Shown: positions 42,266-53,216, counted from the first letter of the stretch. The stretch is DNA of 64,000 nt from Euborellia annulipes (GCA_023213315.1 JAKCPI010021798.1:1-64000), one strand, 5' to 3'. Notes: generated by a model from the sequence alone, not told the origin. A program made the numbers and translations.

Positions 42266-42890
42266 AACTAGCCGCGCCGACCGCCTTGGGCTTCTAGACA
42301 GGGGACTTCGCCCCCCTGGACCCCCCCTCGTATAAATGCAAAGAATATATATTTAAATATTTCTATTGAGGTATGTCTTTGTGGCTGGAAGTATTTCTAA
42401 GGCGGAGTCAAAAAAAAATTGCAAGACATATGCAGCCAAAATTATTTCTTTTATTATGCCGTTTCAGACTGACGTTTCAGCCACTGGTATAGGCCATCTT
42501 CAGAGCCGGAGGCGAGAATAAATGAAAATTAAAAATTTCAGCAACACACATTCGCATGGACGGAGAGCTCATAGAACAACGAAAGAATGAGAATAATAAC
42601 GAAAGAATAATAAAAGAAATAATTTTGGCTGCATATGTCTTGCAATTTTTTTTTTTTTTGACTCCGCCTTAAATATTTCTCTATACATTTCCTATGGGAG
42701 AAATAGTAACTTTAAGAATTAATAACTCAAAAAGTCTTAAGAATTTCGGGATGAAAATAATTTCCTATAATCCCTAGAAGGTCCTCTTTATGCATATAAA
42801 ATTTCATTTCAAAATTCCAAAGAGAATTTACCTAAATAAAGCATGACAGACAGATAGACAGACGGACATTTGCGAATTATATATATAGAT
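42266..42890. mobile_element. Family G element with an inserted foldback
   Basis: Begins CAACTAGCCGCGCCGACCGC, continues with CAGGGGACT..CCCCCCTGGACCCC, is broken by the foldback 42385-42690 and resumes with AGTAACTTTAAGAATTAATAACTC, AAATTTCATTTCAAAATTCC and GCATGACAGACAGAT...GACGGACATT. Same order as 25340-25983 in part. Confidence 0.7.
42385..42690. mobile_element. Foldback element, sister of 560-795
   Basis: Outer arms AAGGCGGAGTCAAAAAAAAA...TTGCAAGACATATGCAGCCA and their complements (42605-42675). The minus-strand motif (about 42472-42505) keeps CTGAAGAT and has lost the GAAA box (CTGAAACG). Inserted into family G element 42266-42890, so it is younger than that element. Confidence 0.75.
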
Positions 42891-43094
42891 TAATATACTA
42901 CCTACGCCTTATGCGTTTATCGACATCTGAGGCTATTTAGAACAAGTCCTTAATTATTACTGCTAAGACACATGACATTCTATATTTTAAATTAATTAAT
43001 AATTTTTTTATAAACGCAATTGTATAGCTGTGATATATATTAATAGGAAAGTTTCATCACGTGAAAAATGAAGTTTTTTCTTTATATAAATATT

Positions 43095-43450
43095 CAATTT
43101 GCACAGCTGGCATTTTCGTTCCTTGTTTGAACCATCTTCAGAGCGGGCAAGAAGTCTATGAATGTGTCATAGTGGATTTTATACATTGTCTGAACCATAA
43201 CTTTATATAATAATAAATATATACACATATACAGTATACGATAAACCAGGTAACAAATGAATGAATGACATTTGTCACCTGGACACATGTAACATGTATA
43301 TAATTTTATTAAATAAAGGTAAGGTTCAGACAAAGTATAAAATTCACTATAACACACTCATAAAGACCTGTTGCCAGCACTGAAGATGGTTACCCAAACG
43401 TCAGTTAATTGAATAAATATATAAAGAATAAAAAACTAGAGCTGCATTCT
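43095..43450. mobile_element. Hammerhead-motif foldback, diverged
   Basis: Right motif 43379-43400 (CTGAAGATGGTTACCCAAACGTC: G12 changed to C) followed by AATAAA. Left arm CTGGCATTTTCG...AACCATCTTCAG is the mirror. Spacer sequence ACATTGTCTGAACC... and GGTTCAGACAAAGT also invert. Confidence 0.6.
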
Positions 43451-43454
43451 ATTA

Positions 43455-44475
43455 ATAAAAATTTATTTGATTACATAAATCGCTATCTATAAAATTTTTT
43501 TATTATCCCATATTTGCATTTTAAGAGGTCAAATTCAATTCCAATAAATATATACAGAAGATAAATATTACAATACACGTTTAGGTGTACTCGACAGTGG
43601 AATAAGCAAAGTGATAGAAGAGCATTCGTGTATAAAATTCCATCTGTGAAACTTTGAAAAGGAAAGCATAGGGGGCATCAACTTCTAAAAGAAATAGGAA
43701 AAGCTTAAAAAGAAAAAAAAAATCTTGAATTTCCTTACGTTACGCGTCTGCTACCCTTGGGAATCAATATTTCATCACCGTTATATTGATAGAAAGATGA
43801 ATAAATGACCTTGTCATAGATATGGTGCCTGACATTTATAATGACTACCTTTTAATGTTCCTTTCTTATAAGGAGTATATTAATTGCAACCAGTTATTCT
43901 GACCACTTAAAATTTATAATATTTTAAATAATGGACATCTAATTGAAAATAAAATTTGTTTTGACCGGTCATTCATTTCTACATATCAAAATGCAATAGA
44001 AATTACAAAACTAAATTTTAAATTTTATCGCAAGTCTTTTATTTTTATAAAAAGAAAAAAAAAACAGTAAAAAAATAAGGAGATTAAATGAAAAGCGGGG
44101 TCCCCACAATTAATAACCTAAAATCTAAATGGGCCCTGTTGCCGAAGAAGATTAAAAAAATAAAAAATAAAAAATAAATAAATAAAAGGCTAAAACGAAC
44201 AAGAAAAAAAATCAATAACCATTAGGGGAGGGCTCTAGGGGGAGGGGGGGCAATATTTTTTTCTTGAATAGTGGGTGGGCAAAGTTGTGCGCTCGGCTTA
44301 GTCTGACCCTTTATCTTGATTAATCTTTTTCTCCATAAAATTTGCAATTATTACATTATTGAGTTTGTATTTTACCAACAAATGTGCTTTAGCAAACTCA
44401 CGAGAAAAAACATAATCATCTACATTTGTATTTAAAATACTTATAACTTGACACTAGTTAATATATATACTGTAT
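43455..44475. other. No gene recognised
   Basis: AT-rich; G-run patch at 44225-44250; nothing splice-bounded. Confidence 0.4.
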
Positions 44476-44479
44476 ATAT

Positions 44480-44645
44480 ATATAATAGCGAAGTGTCAGT
44501 CCGTCAGTACATCTGTCCTTTTGTCACGCTCTGTTTGACAAGCTTCCCGTTGGAATTTTGAAACGAAATTTTGCAGTCTTATAGAGGAAGTTTTGGAGAG
44601 TTTAGGAAAAATACTCGGACTAGTATAGTAAGTACAGTATTAATA
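44480..44645 (+). repeat. Family G fragment
   Basis: GTCACGCTCTGTTTGACAAG, TTTTGAAACGAAATTTTGCA: same block as 25355-25430. Confidence 0.7.
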
Positions 44646-44869
44646 TTATATCAAATTACAAATAAACATCAACGCCTGTTTTAGGAAGAATGCAACCAGA
44701 AATGCTAGTCTGATGAAAGATAAAACGCACACAACTTCTCGCGTAATATCCCGCCAATCCAGTTTCAAAACTAAAGAAAATTATTGGGAAAAAAACCCTG
44801 TGATTCTTTATTAATTTGCAACTGAGAGGAAATAGTCCCTTTAATAACCGGAAACATCCGTGAATAAAG

Positions 44870-45130
44870 AAAAAATCAATCGGAAATCCGGACTTCCCCA
44901 AAACTTTCTCATATATTCTTTTGGAATTATATGTGTGTATGTGAACACGATTGCTTAAAAACCAGAGCAGCCAGATCGATGAAATTTGGTATATATTCCT
45001 TGCACTAAAATTGTAGATTTCTATCAATTTTTGGAGTAAATACTTCAGAAACTATTCAGTTTACAAAAAAATGTCAAAGAATAAAAGCTTTTTAAAATAG
45101 GGTAATTTATCATAATATGACAAAAAAATT
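44870..45130 (-). repeat. FB-2 copy
   Basis: AAAACTTTCTCATATATTCT, AACACGATTGCTTAAAAACC, GATCGATGAAATTTGGTATA, ATTTTTGGAGTAAATAC, then AAACTATTCAGTTTAC as at 3228. One-armed. Confidence 0.8.
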
Positions 45131-45149
45131 GAAATTAGTAAGTTAGGCC

Positions 45150-45340
45150 TAAATAAATAAACAGTTTCGTTTTTAATTGGATAAGCCAATCTTCAGTTCA
45201 ATTATTGAGAATATGACAACTCCACAATTTGATTCAATGCTCTGTCATTTGAGTTCATACTCTCAACTATTTGACTGAAGATAGTCTTATCTAATTAAAG
45301 ACGAGAGACGACTCTGTTTCCTAATAAGAGTTTCATTTCG
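45150..45340. mobile_element. Hammerhead-motif foldback, decayed
   Basis: AACAGTTTCG...CAATCTTCAG and CTGAAGATAG...AGAGACGACTCTGTTTCC mirror over CTTATCTAATTAA/TTAATTGGATAAG. The GAAAC box is lost in the right arm. Confidence 0.55.
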
Positions 45341-45344
45341 TGGA

Positions 45345-46350
45345 GACTAATTACCTGGCTGCCTGCTCCTTTCAACCACTAGAATTATTTAGTGTATCAG
45401 CTCCGACTATTCGACTATTAATTTTGAAAATTTGTTTCTAGACAGCAAAGTTAACAGAATACGCCGCTGTATGTTTCTTAGAATAAATTATAATTCGCTC
45501 GGTGATAATTTTTAAATGCTGTAATTTTTTTTTTTTAAATAAAATTGCAGCTAAAATAATTACCTCCTCATTAGTTTTTATATCACCTCTTTTTGCGAAG
45601 GAATTTAAAACGCCTCATTTTTTAGTTTGTTTATATTTTTATTCTACAGTAGGCGTGTATTAGGATTCTCAGTACCCACTTCATTTTTTTCCAGCCAACA
45701 GGTTTAGCAAGTTTAATGTTTTGACTTTGTATTGAACAAACTTGTTCTAGACAATGAAAAAAAATAATAATTTTGTTTTTCCTTGTTTTTCACCTTTCTA
45801 TAATTCAATAATAAAATGAATTTATAGTATTATTAAAGTTTTAATTGCATGAATTTTTTTTTCCAATTCTTGACCTATGTTAATTTATATTTTATTGTTT
45901 CGTGTCTCTATTTACGGAATGTATTAGCATACAGTAAGAATCACACAATCTTTTAATAAAAAAAACAAATGGAAAAAAAATTTTATTATTGATGAAAAAC
46001 CGCAAAATAAAAACAACAGAGTTTTAAAAAATTTTATTGAAAGCGCCACTGTCTCTCGCTTACGCCAAAAATTTCGCCCCTCACCCCTTTCCTAATAACC
46101 AAATTCTGGGACTGCCATTGTGTTTTTTACAGTTCTTTGCAATGAGTTGAAAATGGTGTAATTTTAAAATGACGAATATTAAAATAAAAAGGTTACAAAG
46201 ATTATCTATCTAACAATGGATTTACTTTGAGATTTTAATTAAAGGTAATAAATATACCTCTCTGTTCAGTCATTAGTGCTAGAACTGACACGTTGTGGTT
46301 ACAAATTTAATGGGAATAACATTGAGGTGGATTTCCTTTTTCTTTCTCAG
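45345..46350. other. No gene recognised
   Basis: AT-rich stretch leading to the acceptor-like tract at 46330-46350 (TTCCTTTTTCTTTCTCAG). Confidence 0.4.
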
Positions 46351-46388
46351 GAGTAAGCATCTCAAAAAGAGTTGGATAATTTTTTGCC

Positions 46389-46610
46389 ATGAGGTCAATC
46401 AAGTTGTCTTCAACTCAGGTTTATAAGCTTAAGTGCTTAACTGCTAATCTCCTCCTCATATTCATACTACTAATTATTTATGTAACGTCAGATGCCAAAA
46501 AACAACACAAATTTGAACCAACGAATAATCAACGCGGGAAAACAACGAAAAGGAACGGGAATCAAATTTATAGTTTAAACAGGGATATCTTTTTCAATAT
46601 ATACTTGTAG
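46389..46610 (+). CDS. Small ORF with signal-anchor-like N-terminus (candidate start exon)
   Basis: Follows a good acceptor (TCTTTCTCAG|GAGTAAGC at 46350/46351) and an in-frame TAA, then ATG at 46389. Residues 16-36 (LTANLLLIFILLIIYVTSDA and neighbours) form a signal peptide or single membrane segment, with a plausible cleavage after SDA. The remainder is basic and hydrophilic (KKQHKFEPTNNQRGKTTKRN). The frame stops at 46608-46610. If spliced to the exon at 46895, the only phase-1 GT is poor (TTTATA|GTTTAA), so the join is uncertain. It could be a complete 73-residue secreted basic peptide or a first exon. Confidence 0.45.
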   Translation: MRSIKLSSTQVYKLKCLTANLLLIFILLIIYVTSDAKKQHKFEPTNNQRGKTTKRNGNQIYSLNRDIFFNIYL

Positions 46611-46894
46611 TATAGAAGGCATAATTCATCACATTTTAAATTAGACATTTTATTTTGAATAATACAAGAAATCCTCTTGATGATTATTTCTTTTTTTTTT
46701 TTTTTTTAATTTAATATTTCCCTTTAAGAGGAAGCCACTGACTTTAAGATTGCATAAACATGTCTTAATTTGAAGATTGATTTTTTCTGTCTTATTTTCC
46801 TTGTAAAATTTATTATAAGATTCTAAATTTTAAATTAGTCCTTCTCAGTTACCCTTAAATATTTAAGTATTCCTGTTTTTTTTTTTGTTTTTAG

Positions 46895-46978
46895 AAAAAA
46901 TACAAAAAATTCTCAAACGCCGAAAACATATCAGAAGATATCATAATGGCCGAGAATCCAAAAATTTCTTCAAAAAAG
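46895..46978 (+). CDS. Small phase 1-1 exon, Arg/Lys/His-rich
   Basis: Acceptor TTTTTTGTTTTTAG|AAAAAATAC, donor TTCAAAAAAG|GTAAAATC; 84 nt. In phase 1 it reads KIQKILKRRKHIRRYHNGRE and continues SKNFFKK; phase 0 is also open. Very basic, resembling a heparin-binding or nuclear-targeting stretch by composition only. Joins in frame with the next exon. Confidence 0.45.
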
Positions 46979-47258
46979 GTAAAATCTACGATATATTTAT
47001 AGAATGGAAATTGGAGTTTTGTAACGGTACTTTCTTCAAAGAGCGAGGAAAACAATCAAACAATCTGTTCTTTTGTTCTTGAATATTTATTAATTTTAAA
47101 TTAATATTCATCAAAAATTAGAACAAAAAATAAATATTTGTATAACGAAAGCTGTCCCTGAAATCTCAACTAAACCAGTAGTCAAAAAATCAACAACGAA
47201 GATTGAGATTCATCCTTCATATTGTAGAATAATTTTATTTTATTAATACTTGTTTTAG

Positions 47259-47309
47259 ATTGCGAAAAAGTCAATATATTTTTCAACAAAAATAATCACG
47301 AGAAATCAG
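47259..47309 (+). CDS. Small phase 1-1 exon with one Cys
   Basis: Acceptor TAATACTTGTTTTAG|ATTGCG, donor GAGAAATCAG|GTAGGAG; 51 nt. In phase 1: (D)CEKVNIFFNKNNHEKS(A). Cassette-like length divisible by three. Confidence 0.45.
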
Positions 47310-47428
47310 GTAGGAGATTTATTATAATAATAACTAAATATTTTTTATGAAATCAAAATAGAGTTTTATATTTTAAGCAAAAATAAAATCTACTAACACT
47401 GGGGGTAGAAGTTATGTTTCCTGTCCAG

Positions 47429-47587
47429 CTATTTTGGAAAAACCAAGTACATTATTCTGCGAGACGAGCTCCTCTTTAAGTACAATAATTTCAAGATTGC
47501 AAATTCATAATTTGCCAAATGTTGAAGTGAAACCGAAAAAGGGTGCGAGGGCAACGAAGAGAACTAAGAGTGTCCAAACATGGCATG
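47429..47587 (+). CDS. Phase 1-1 exon, 53 codons, Cys plus basic cluster
   Basis: Acceptor GTTTCCTGTCCAG|CTATTTTGG, donor ACATGGCATG|GTAAGTTGC (near consensus); 159 nt. In phase 1: ILEKPSTLFCETSSSLSTII, SRLQIHNLPNVEV, then KPKKGARATKRTKSVQTWH. The only frame open across the exon with phase 1 at both ends. Extracellular-type composition; not recognised. The strongest of this exon series. Confidence 0.55.
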
Positions 47588-47780
47588 GTAAGTTGCGATT
47601 TAAAGAAAATAATTGTTATAATTAGTGGACTAGTTGTGACTATAAGTAAATCAAGCGACCGTAAAAATAGTAAAATCGTCATTTAAAAGATAAATTCTTT
47701 TTTGAAAAAACAATTTTTCTTTATTATTTTATAATTTTTTGACAAATCTGAATCCAATTGAGATTATACTTGTTTTTTAG

Positions 47781-47866
47781 GAAAAAAAGGGAAACATGAG
47801 AAAGTAGTCTCAGTGGGGTTTAATTCCTTTAAGAATTATTTTTTAATTGTATTTTTCTTTTATTAA
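47781..47866 (+). CDS. Downstream exon or terminal reading frame (basic, then stop)
   Basis: Acceptor ACTTGTTTTTTAG|GAAAAAAAGG. Entered in phase 1 it reads (G)KKGKHEKVVSVGFNSFKNYF and ends at TAA 47864-47866. A weak internal donor (CTCA|GTGGGG) could instead splice to 47875. Confidence 0.4.
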
Positions 47867-47874
47867 TTATTTAG

Positions 47875-47942
47875 ATATTCAAAAGAAATCAAAAAGGCGA
47901 GAAAAAAGTCGAAAAAATCCAAGAAGAAAAATCCATTATTAA
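47875..47942 (+). CDS. Alternative terminal exon, Lys/Arg-rich tail
   Basis: Acceptor TTAATTATTTAG|ATATTC. Entered in phase 1 it reads IQKKSKRREKSRKNPRRKIH then Tyr-stop. All three frames are basic here because the sequence is A-rich, so coding evidence is weak. A polyA signal follows 16 bp after the stop. Confidence 0.35.
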
Positions 47943-47957
47943 AGTAATTGTGAATTT

Positions 47958-47963
47958 AATAAA
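47958..47963 (+). terminator. Candidate polyadenylation signal AATAAA
   Basis: Follows the stop codons at 47866 and 47942 and would end the small-exon gene. AATAAA is frequent by chance in DNA this AT-rich. Confidence 0.3.
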
Positions 47964-48424
47964 ATATTTATCAAAAATTTTTCTCCATATGTATGAGTAA
48001 AAACTTTTTTTATTAGCTAAGCTTAGCTGCTTTAAAAAATCATTTATAAATATTTACTAAAGATAAAAAAAAAAAATACTTGACATTTATTGAATAAATA
48101 AGATATAAAAAAAATATTAGATTTTCTGATGAATAAAGAAAGAAAAACAATGAAAAAATAAACAAGGTTTTAATTTTAAAGTTAGATTAAAAAAAAAATG
48201 GGTTAAAAAGGATAGTATTAAATAATGATAAAGAAAGGTATAAAATATCGGTTCCGGCTAAGAAAAATATTTAGAAACATCTTAATTACCTCATTAATGA
48301 AAAATAATTTTCACAGCAAGTCGTTAATATGAATAATGCCTAAAGGGAATTACTATTAATACTAATTAAAAAATTAAATAAAAAGGTAAAATCTCTACAG
48401 GGAGCATAAAGCAGTTTAAATAAG

Positions 48425-48480
48425 ATGATATCTCAAAATAACGTTTCGGTATGAGATGGCCAATGCTCAGATGATTACAC
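48425..48480 (-). repeat. Solo hammerhead-like motif, decayed
   Basis: AACGTTTCGGTATGAGATGG...GCTCAG; reverse complement has CTGAGCA, hairpin, ACCGAAACGTT. No second arm seen. Confidence 0.45.
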
Positions 48481-48569
48481 CGAAAATTATTTGAATGATC
48501 AAAAAAAAATTCGGTCCACGTCCTATTTCTGCTATGTCAAACAAAACAAATTATAGTTATAGTCAGAAT

Positions 48570-49115
48570 GAAAATCAATTTTTTTTCCAATGGCTTCAAT
48601 ACTCCCATTTCTCCCGTTTCCTATGAAGTACAATAGTAAAGTGGTCTTCAAAAAAGAAATTGAAATTGAAAGTAAAATGAAAATATAAATTTTAAAGAGC
48701 ATCTAAAAAATAATTGAATTTTGAATTTTCATCAAAATCATTAGAGCCAATTTAGAGAAAAACGGAAAAACTAAAAAAATAAATCAGTAAAGTACTAGTA
48801 GTACTCTTTGGTCGAAAGTTTCGTGTCACGTGCCATGGGGTACCTAACTTAAATTTCAAATTTCAACATGCTAGCGCTTTTCGTTCTTGAGATATTTTGT
48901 TCAAAGACCGACCATTTTGCGGGACCCACTTTTTTGGACTGAGGGGATCTCAAAACGTGTATTTCTATCAAAATTTCGACATAGAATTTTTTAAATATAG
49001 AAATTTTATATATTGAAATAATATAAAGGTATTATTTATTTATTTATTTAAAAAGATTGTTGGCATTGGGCCACCAGCCATTGTTGCCACCGTTATATAT
49101 ATAAAGGTAAGAGAA
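48570..49115 (-). repeat. FB-1 copy, diverged
   Basis: CTCCCGTTTCCTATGAAGTACA, TTTTAAAGAGCATCTAAAAA, AGTACTAGTAGTACT, GGGACCCACTTTTTTGGACT, CAAAACGTGTATTTCTATCA, and GGTAAGAGAAAG at the right tip. An unrelated insertion (49025-49090) splits the AT tip. Confidence 0.8.
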
Positions 49116-49679
49116 AGTAAAAATAATAAAATGAATATTTGTAATAGTATAAAACTAATATTAATATTATTTATTTAACTGATAATAACATTATAACGAT
49201 ATGAGAGAAAACAAATTAAGTTTCGACTACAAATTTACACTTAATTATTTGCATTATATTTGCAATTTATTGAATAATGAGAAAATAGAAATTAACAGTC
49301 TATTTTTTTCTTTGGCAATCTGTTGTTTGATATATTTGAACATCCTATACAGAGCACAAGATAAATAAAATACTTTTAACAGTTCTCTATGGAAAATGAA
49401 TAAGCGTGATGACAAATCGAACATAATCTTTATATGATTAAATTAATAGTATGAGATTTCTATAATAACTTTCTAATTTAATGAGAAATTACAAAAAAAT
49501 TTATGAATAATCTCCAAATGGTAAATAAATCTTGGTTAATGCTAAGCGATACAATTTTATTGGTAAGTGAACGAAGTTTAAATAGCCTCAAATGCCCAAA
49601 AAAAGACGCCTTTTTATATAAGATTAAATAAATAAATAAACCTGGCAACAGTAGAGCAACAGATTCCAAGATCGTTGCA

Positions 49680-49731
49680 GTTAAGAAAAGCCAACCACAG
49701 CAAAAACTCGGGTAGGTGGCCCTAAGAAACA
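49680..49731. repeat. Short conserved repeat (partner 62155-62210)
   Basis: GTTAAG-AA-GCCAA-CA-GC-AAAA-TCGGGTAGGTG-CC-AAGAAAC aligns with GTTAAGTAACGCCAAGCAGTGCTGAAAATCGGGATAGGTGCCCTCTGAGAAAC-type sequence at the partner with moderate identity over about 50 bp. On the minus strand both give short ATG frames. Origin unknown. Confidence 0.55.
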
Positions 49732-49855
49732 TTCCTAGGTTGTCATCGATATAATAAAATATAAATATTATAAATCCCTAAATAAAAAGTAGCCTAAAAG
49801 CAGCCGAGAGGGAAAATTAAAAAAAATAAAATACAATAGTATAAGAAAAAGAAAT

Positions 49856-49965
49856 TCGGTGGCTAAATGGTAATTATCAGCATTAGGTAGATGTAGACAG
49901 CCAACAAAGAAAATAAATAAAGTTTTTTTTTTCTTTGCTGGCTGCCTACATCTATCTACCTAATC
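49856..49965. repeat. Inverted repeat, about 110 bp
   Basis: TTAGGTAGATGTAGACAGCCA and its complement TGGCTGCCTACATCTATCTACCTAA flank an A/T-rich loop with AATAAATAAAG, the sequence next to the hammerhead-type termini elsewhere. Confidence 0.8.
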
Positions 49966-50399
49966 TTGATAAATGAATAGTAAGCATATGAGATTTCTAT
50001 TAAGAAATATATTTTTTGTCAAATTATTATTATTTTTTTTTTTTTGGAATGGGTGCATAAGTTCCGAAGGCCTATAATGACCAGTGGCCACATGCAGCCA
50101 GGAAGAATATAGTTTACAAAAATAAATAAATAAATAAAGGAGAAGCATAAAAGGGGAACTCAACTGCGGGAACTGAGAAGATGTCTGTTGAGATTAGACT
50201 TGAAAGTCTGAAGAATGTAAGTTTTGGGGAAGATAGACGCAGGGAGCTTGTTCCAATCACGGGAGGTCATGGGGACAAAATTTCATACCTAAGCAATAAA
50301 ATACACGAATACATTTAATATATAGAAATATTATACTATATTAATTAGTAAGGCAGAAAGTATAAAATAATTAGATAACCATTTATCAAGAAAAACTAT

Positions 50400-50455
50400 T
50401 TATTATTAGTTGACGTTTCGGTCACACATCGCGACGTTTTTCAAAATCTTTGAAT
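50400..50455 (-). repeat. Solo GACGTTTCGG end, decayed hammerhead-like motif
   Basis: GTTGACGTTTCGGTCACACA...TTTTTCAAAATCTT; the CTGANGA box is not preserved. Confidence 0.4.
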
Positions 50456-50526
50456 TCGTTGAATATTAGATGTATTCGTTAATAAAAAATGTTTTAAACC
50501 ATTAAATAATAACCGTGAATAATAAG

Positions 50527-50719
50527 TATCATCTATTGCAATAGTATTGAGTCTAAAGCCTGGTAGTTAGGCAGCCCAAATGGCACTCGCCCACTAAAGT
50601 TTTGTTTTCTGTGTGAGAAATACCTTTTTCAAAGCAGACAAGAGAGCTTTAGTGTGCGTGTGCCACTTGGGCTGCCTAACTACCGGGCTTTAGTCTCAAT
50701 ACTAATGCAATAGATGTAC
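50527..50719. repeat. Inverted repeat, about 190 bp
   Basis: CATCTATTGCAATAGTATTG...GGTAGTTAGGCAGCCCAAAT is mirrored by TTGGGCTGCCTAACTACC...CAATACTAATGCAATAGATG. Foldback element of unassigned type. Confidence 0.85.
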
Positions 50720-50724
50720 AAACA

Positions 50725-51175
50725 CATAATAAACACGCTTCAAAGTTAGTGATAGGCGTCTAAATATTGTAATTTATCCTGTCCAATTATTTTCACAGTC
50801 ACCATTGTAAAAAATATTTATCTCTCTTCCTTGATAAATCTCTTTAAAACAGATATCTCTACGAGTATTAAAGAATAGTAAATTTTTTTTTCGTAGTTGC
50901 GAAAAAAAAACATTTTTAAATTATTTATAATTGTCAACCCCATCCAGTTTTCACCATTATTTTTCCTTCTCTCAAATCCCTCTCTAGTTATACTGGTATT
51001 TATTTAGTTAATACTACTTCTAAATCCATCCAGCTTAATGAAAAGTTCTTATTTGAGAAACCTGTAGAGGTGAAGAAAAAAACCTCTTTTCGAAGAGTTT
51101 ATTTAACTTCTCTTTAAGAAAAAAGCAAACAAAATCCCTCTACTCAGAGGGCTAATGAAGTAACAATTTTTAAGA
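50725..51175. other. No gene recognised
   Basis: AT-rich sequence without repeats or splice-bounded frames. Confidence 0.4.
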
Positions 51176-51181
51176 ATTTAT

Positions 51182-51475
51182 TTTTACTTTCTCTTACCTC
51201 TATATATGTTAGTATATATAGAGAGAAAGTATTGGATTCATGTCAAAAATTCGATGTCGGGATTTTGATGGATATACACGTTTTGAGGTCCCCTGAATCT
51301 AAAAAAGTGGTTTTCGCGACATGGTTTGTCTGTCTGTGTGTCTGTCTGTCTGTGTGTTCAATTTAAAGCATGAAGGAATTGAGCTACGAAGATGGAATTT
51401 TATATTTAAGTTAGACACCCTCCTTTTAATCAAAATCGGACAAAAAGTACTAATACTTTACTGATAGTTTTGGCT
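51182..51475 (+). repeat. FB-1 copy, left half
   Basis: Starts at TTTCTCTTACCTCTATATA/AGAGAGAAAG, carries TTCGATGTCGGGATTTTGATG, the (TGTC)n region, GCATGAAGGAATTGAGCTAC, and stops after AGTACTAATACTTTACTGAT where a SINE begins. Confidence 0.85.
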
Positions 51476-51645
51476 CAGAGAGAAGATATTGGCTGCCTAG
51501 GGTCCTGGGTTCGCTTTCCGTATCAAGCGAGAAAAGTTTATTTCATTTGATTTGGCTGCTAATCATTTGAAATAACTGTTGTCTAAATGGCCTTAGATGC
51601 CGAAAAAGACCTTGAATAAATTAAAAAAAAACTTGAATAAATTTA
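51465..51645 (+). repeat. tRNA-derived SINE inserted in FB-1
   Basis: GGGTCCTGGGTTCGCTTTCC (B-box region), body TTTCATTTGATTTGGCTGCT, tail GTCTAAATGGCCTTAGATGC, GCCGAAAAAGACCTTGAATA and A-runs. Confidence 0.75.
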
Positions 51646-51775
51646 AAAAAAAAAAACCTCTTTTATCAGGGTTATTCAAAATTTCTAGTTTAAAATTCAA
51701 CAACCATTATCACCATTTTTTCCCGTATTATTACAATATTTTATCTTCTCTCTGGAGAATAAAGAACTCTTTAAA

Positions 51776-52310
51776 ATTCTGGTGTGATGGCGCACATCAC
51801 ACAACTTTCTCTTACCTTCAGTAATCGAAAGTTTGTTCTGTTCTTGTCACACCAAATTTTTTGTGTTGATATATATTTAGTTCCCGACACCACGGTACAT
51901 TTGAATTCAGATGTAAAATTTATTAGTATGGGAAAATATTTATATTTTGTTACCATAGCAACCATTTCTCCTATCTTTCCTATGAATTACAAGAGTAAAG
52001 TGGTCTTCAGAAGATTTCAATGGCAAAATGAGAATATACATTTTAAAGAGCATCTAAAAAATAATTGATTTTTGAATTTTAACTTAAATATAAAATTTCA
52101 ACCTCCTAGCTCAATTCCTTCATGCTTAAATTTGAACCCATACAGACACACACAGACAGAAAGACCATGCGAAAATCACTTTTTTGGATTCAGAGGACAT
52201 CAAAACGTGTATATCCATCAAAATCTCGACATCGAATTTTTGATATGAATCTAATACTTTTCTCTCTCTCTATTTATATATGCATATACTGTAGGTAAGA
52301 GAAAGTAAAA
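51776..52310 (-). mobile_element. FB-1 copy with intact internal frame
   Basis: Hairpin end from CTGGTGTGATGGCGCACATC to TTGTCACACCAAATTTTTTG, the conserved frame on the plus strand (51784-52068, SHQIFCVDIYLVPDTT...FKEHLKNN), the GAGCTAGGAGG-type block in reverse, CATCAAAATCTCGACATCGA, and the tip GGTAAGAGAAAG. Confidence 0.85.
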
Positions 52311-52449
52311 AACGCATAAATTGGTCAATCATGACTGTGTGGTCGGTCCTCTTTTATTTATTTATTTTTTTTTTTTGCGCATGTTGATTTTGCGGTCATT
52401 ACATCTTCCTGTTGACATGGATTCGTCTCCTCTCTCTGACTACCTGGTT

Positions 52450-52620
52450 AATTTGTTCTTTTTCTATTTCTCTCTCTCTCTCTCTCTATCATCCATTCTG
52501 TCTATTTGCAATTGTCCTCGCAATTACTCCATTATGGGCATTACGGCAAGGTCGCATTTACTGTACCTTAATAAAAGATGATAAAAGACTAAGCGATTTT
52601 TTTTTTTTTTTTTTTTTTTT
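52450..52620. repeat. (TC)n and poly-T low-complexity
   Basis: CTCTCTCTCTCTCTCT at 52470-52488 and a T24-class run near 52597-52620. ORFs across it are artefacts. Confidence 0.85.
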
Positions 52621-52726
52621 TGAGAGAAGGTCATATGATTTGTTATGGTTAAAAATATCGGCGTATCAAACAAGTTTATATAATTTATATTAGTGAATGA
52701 AATCAATACGATAGTATTGCAACGAT

Positions 52727-53100
52727 TTTTACTTTATCTTACCTCTAAATATGTTAATATACAAAGAGAGAAAGTAATGGATTCATGTCAAAAATTCGGT
52801 CCCCTGAATCCCAAAAAGTGGGTCCCACAAAATCGTCTCTGGGTGTGTATGTCTGGGATCAAAATAAATTATAAAGGAAATAATTAAATTTTTTTTTTGT
52901 TATACTAATTTTGTAAAAATATATTTTATAACGACTTTTAGCCCAATGGCGGGTAGCCAAAGGGGCAGAATAAAAAAAAATCAAATCAAATCAAAAAATA
53001 AAGAAAATAAGCAACGGGGTTGAAAGTTAGGTACCACACTCAGGCGTGAAAGTAAGCTTTTAAATAAGATCGTCCAAAAAGTACTAGTACTTATTTTAGC
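52727..53100 (+). repeat. FB-1 copy, eroded
   Basis: TTACTTTATCTTACCTCTAA ... AGAGAGAAAGTAATGGATTC ... AAAGTGGGTCCCACAAAATC ... AAAAAGTACTAGTACTTA. The CGATGTCGAGATTTTGATGG segment is deleted. Confidence 0.8.
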
Positions 53101-53216
53101 CAGAAATCGATTAGGTCATGGGTTCGAAAATTCAAAATTAAATAAGTAATCTGCTAGGCTTATATAAATTTTTTATAATTTATATTGAATTTGAATGCTG
53201 ACGATATATATCGACG

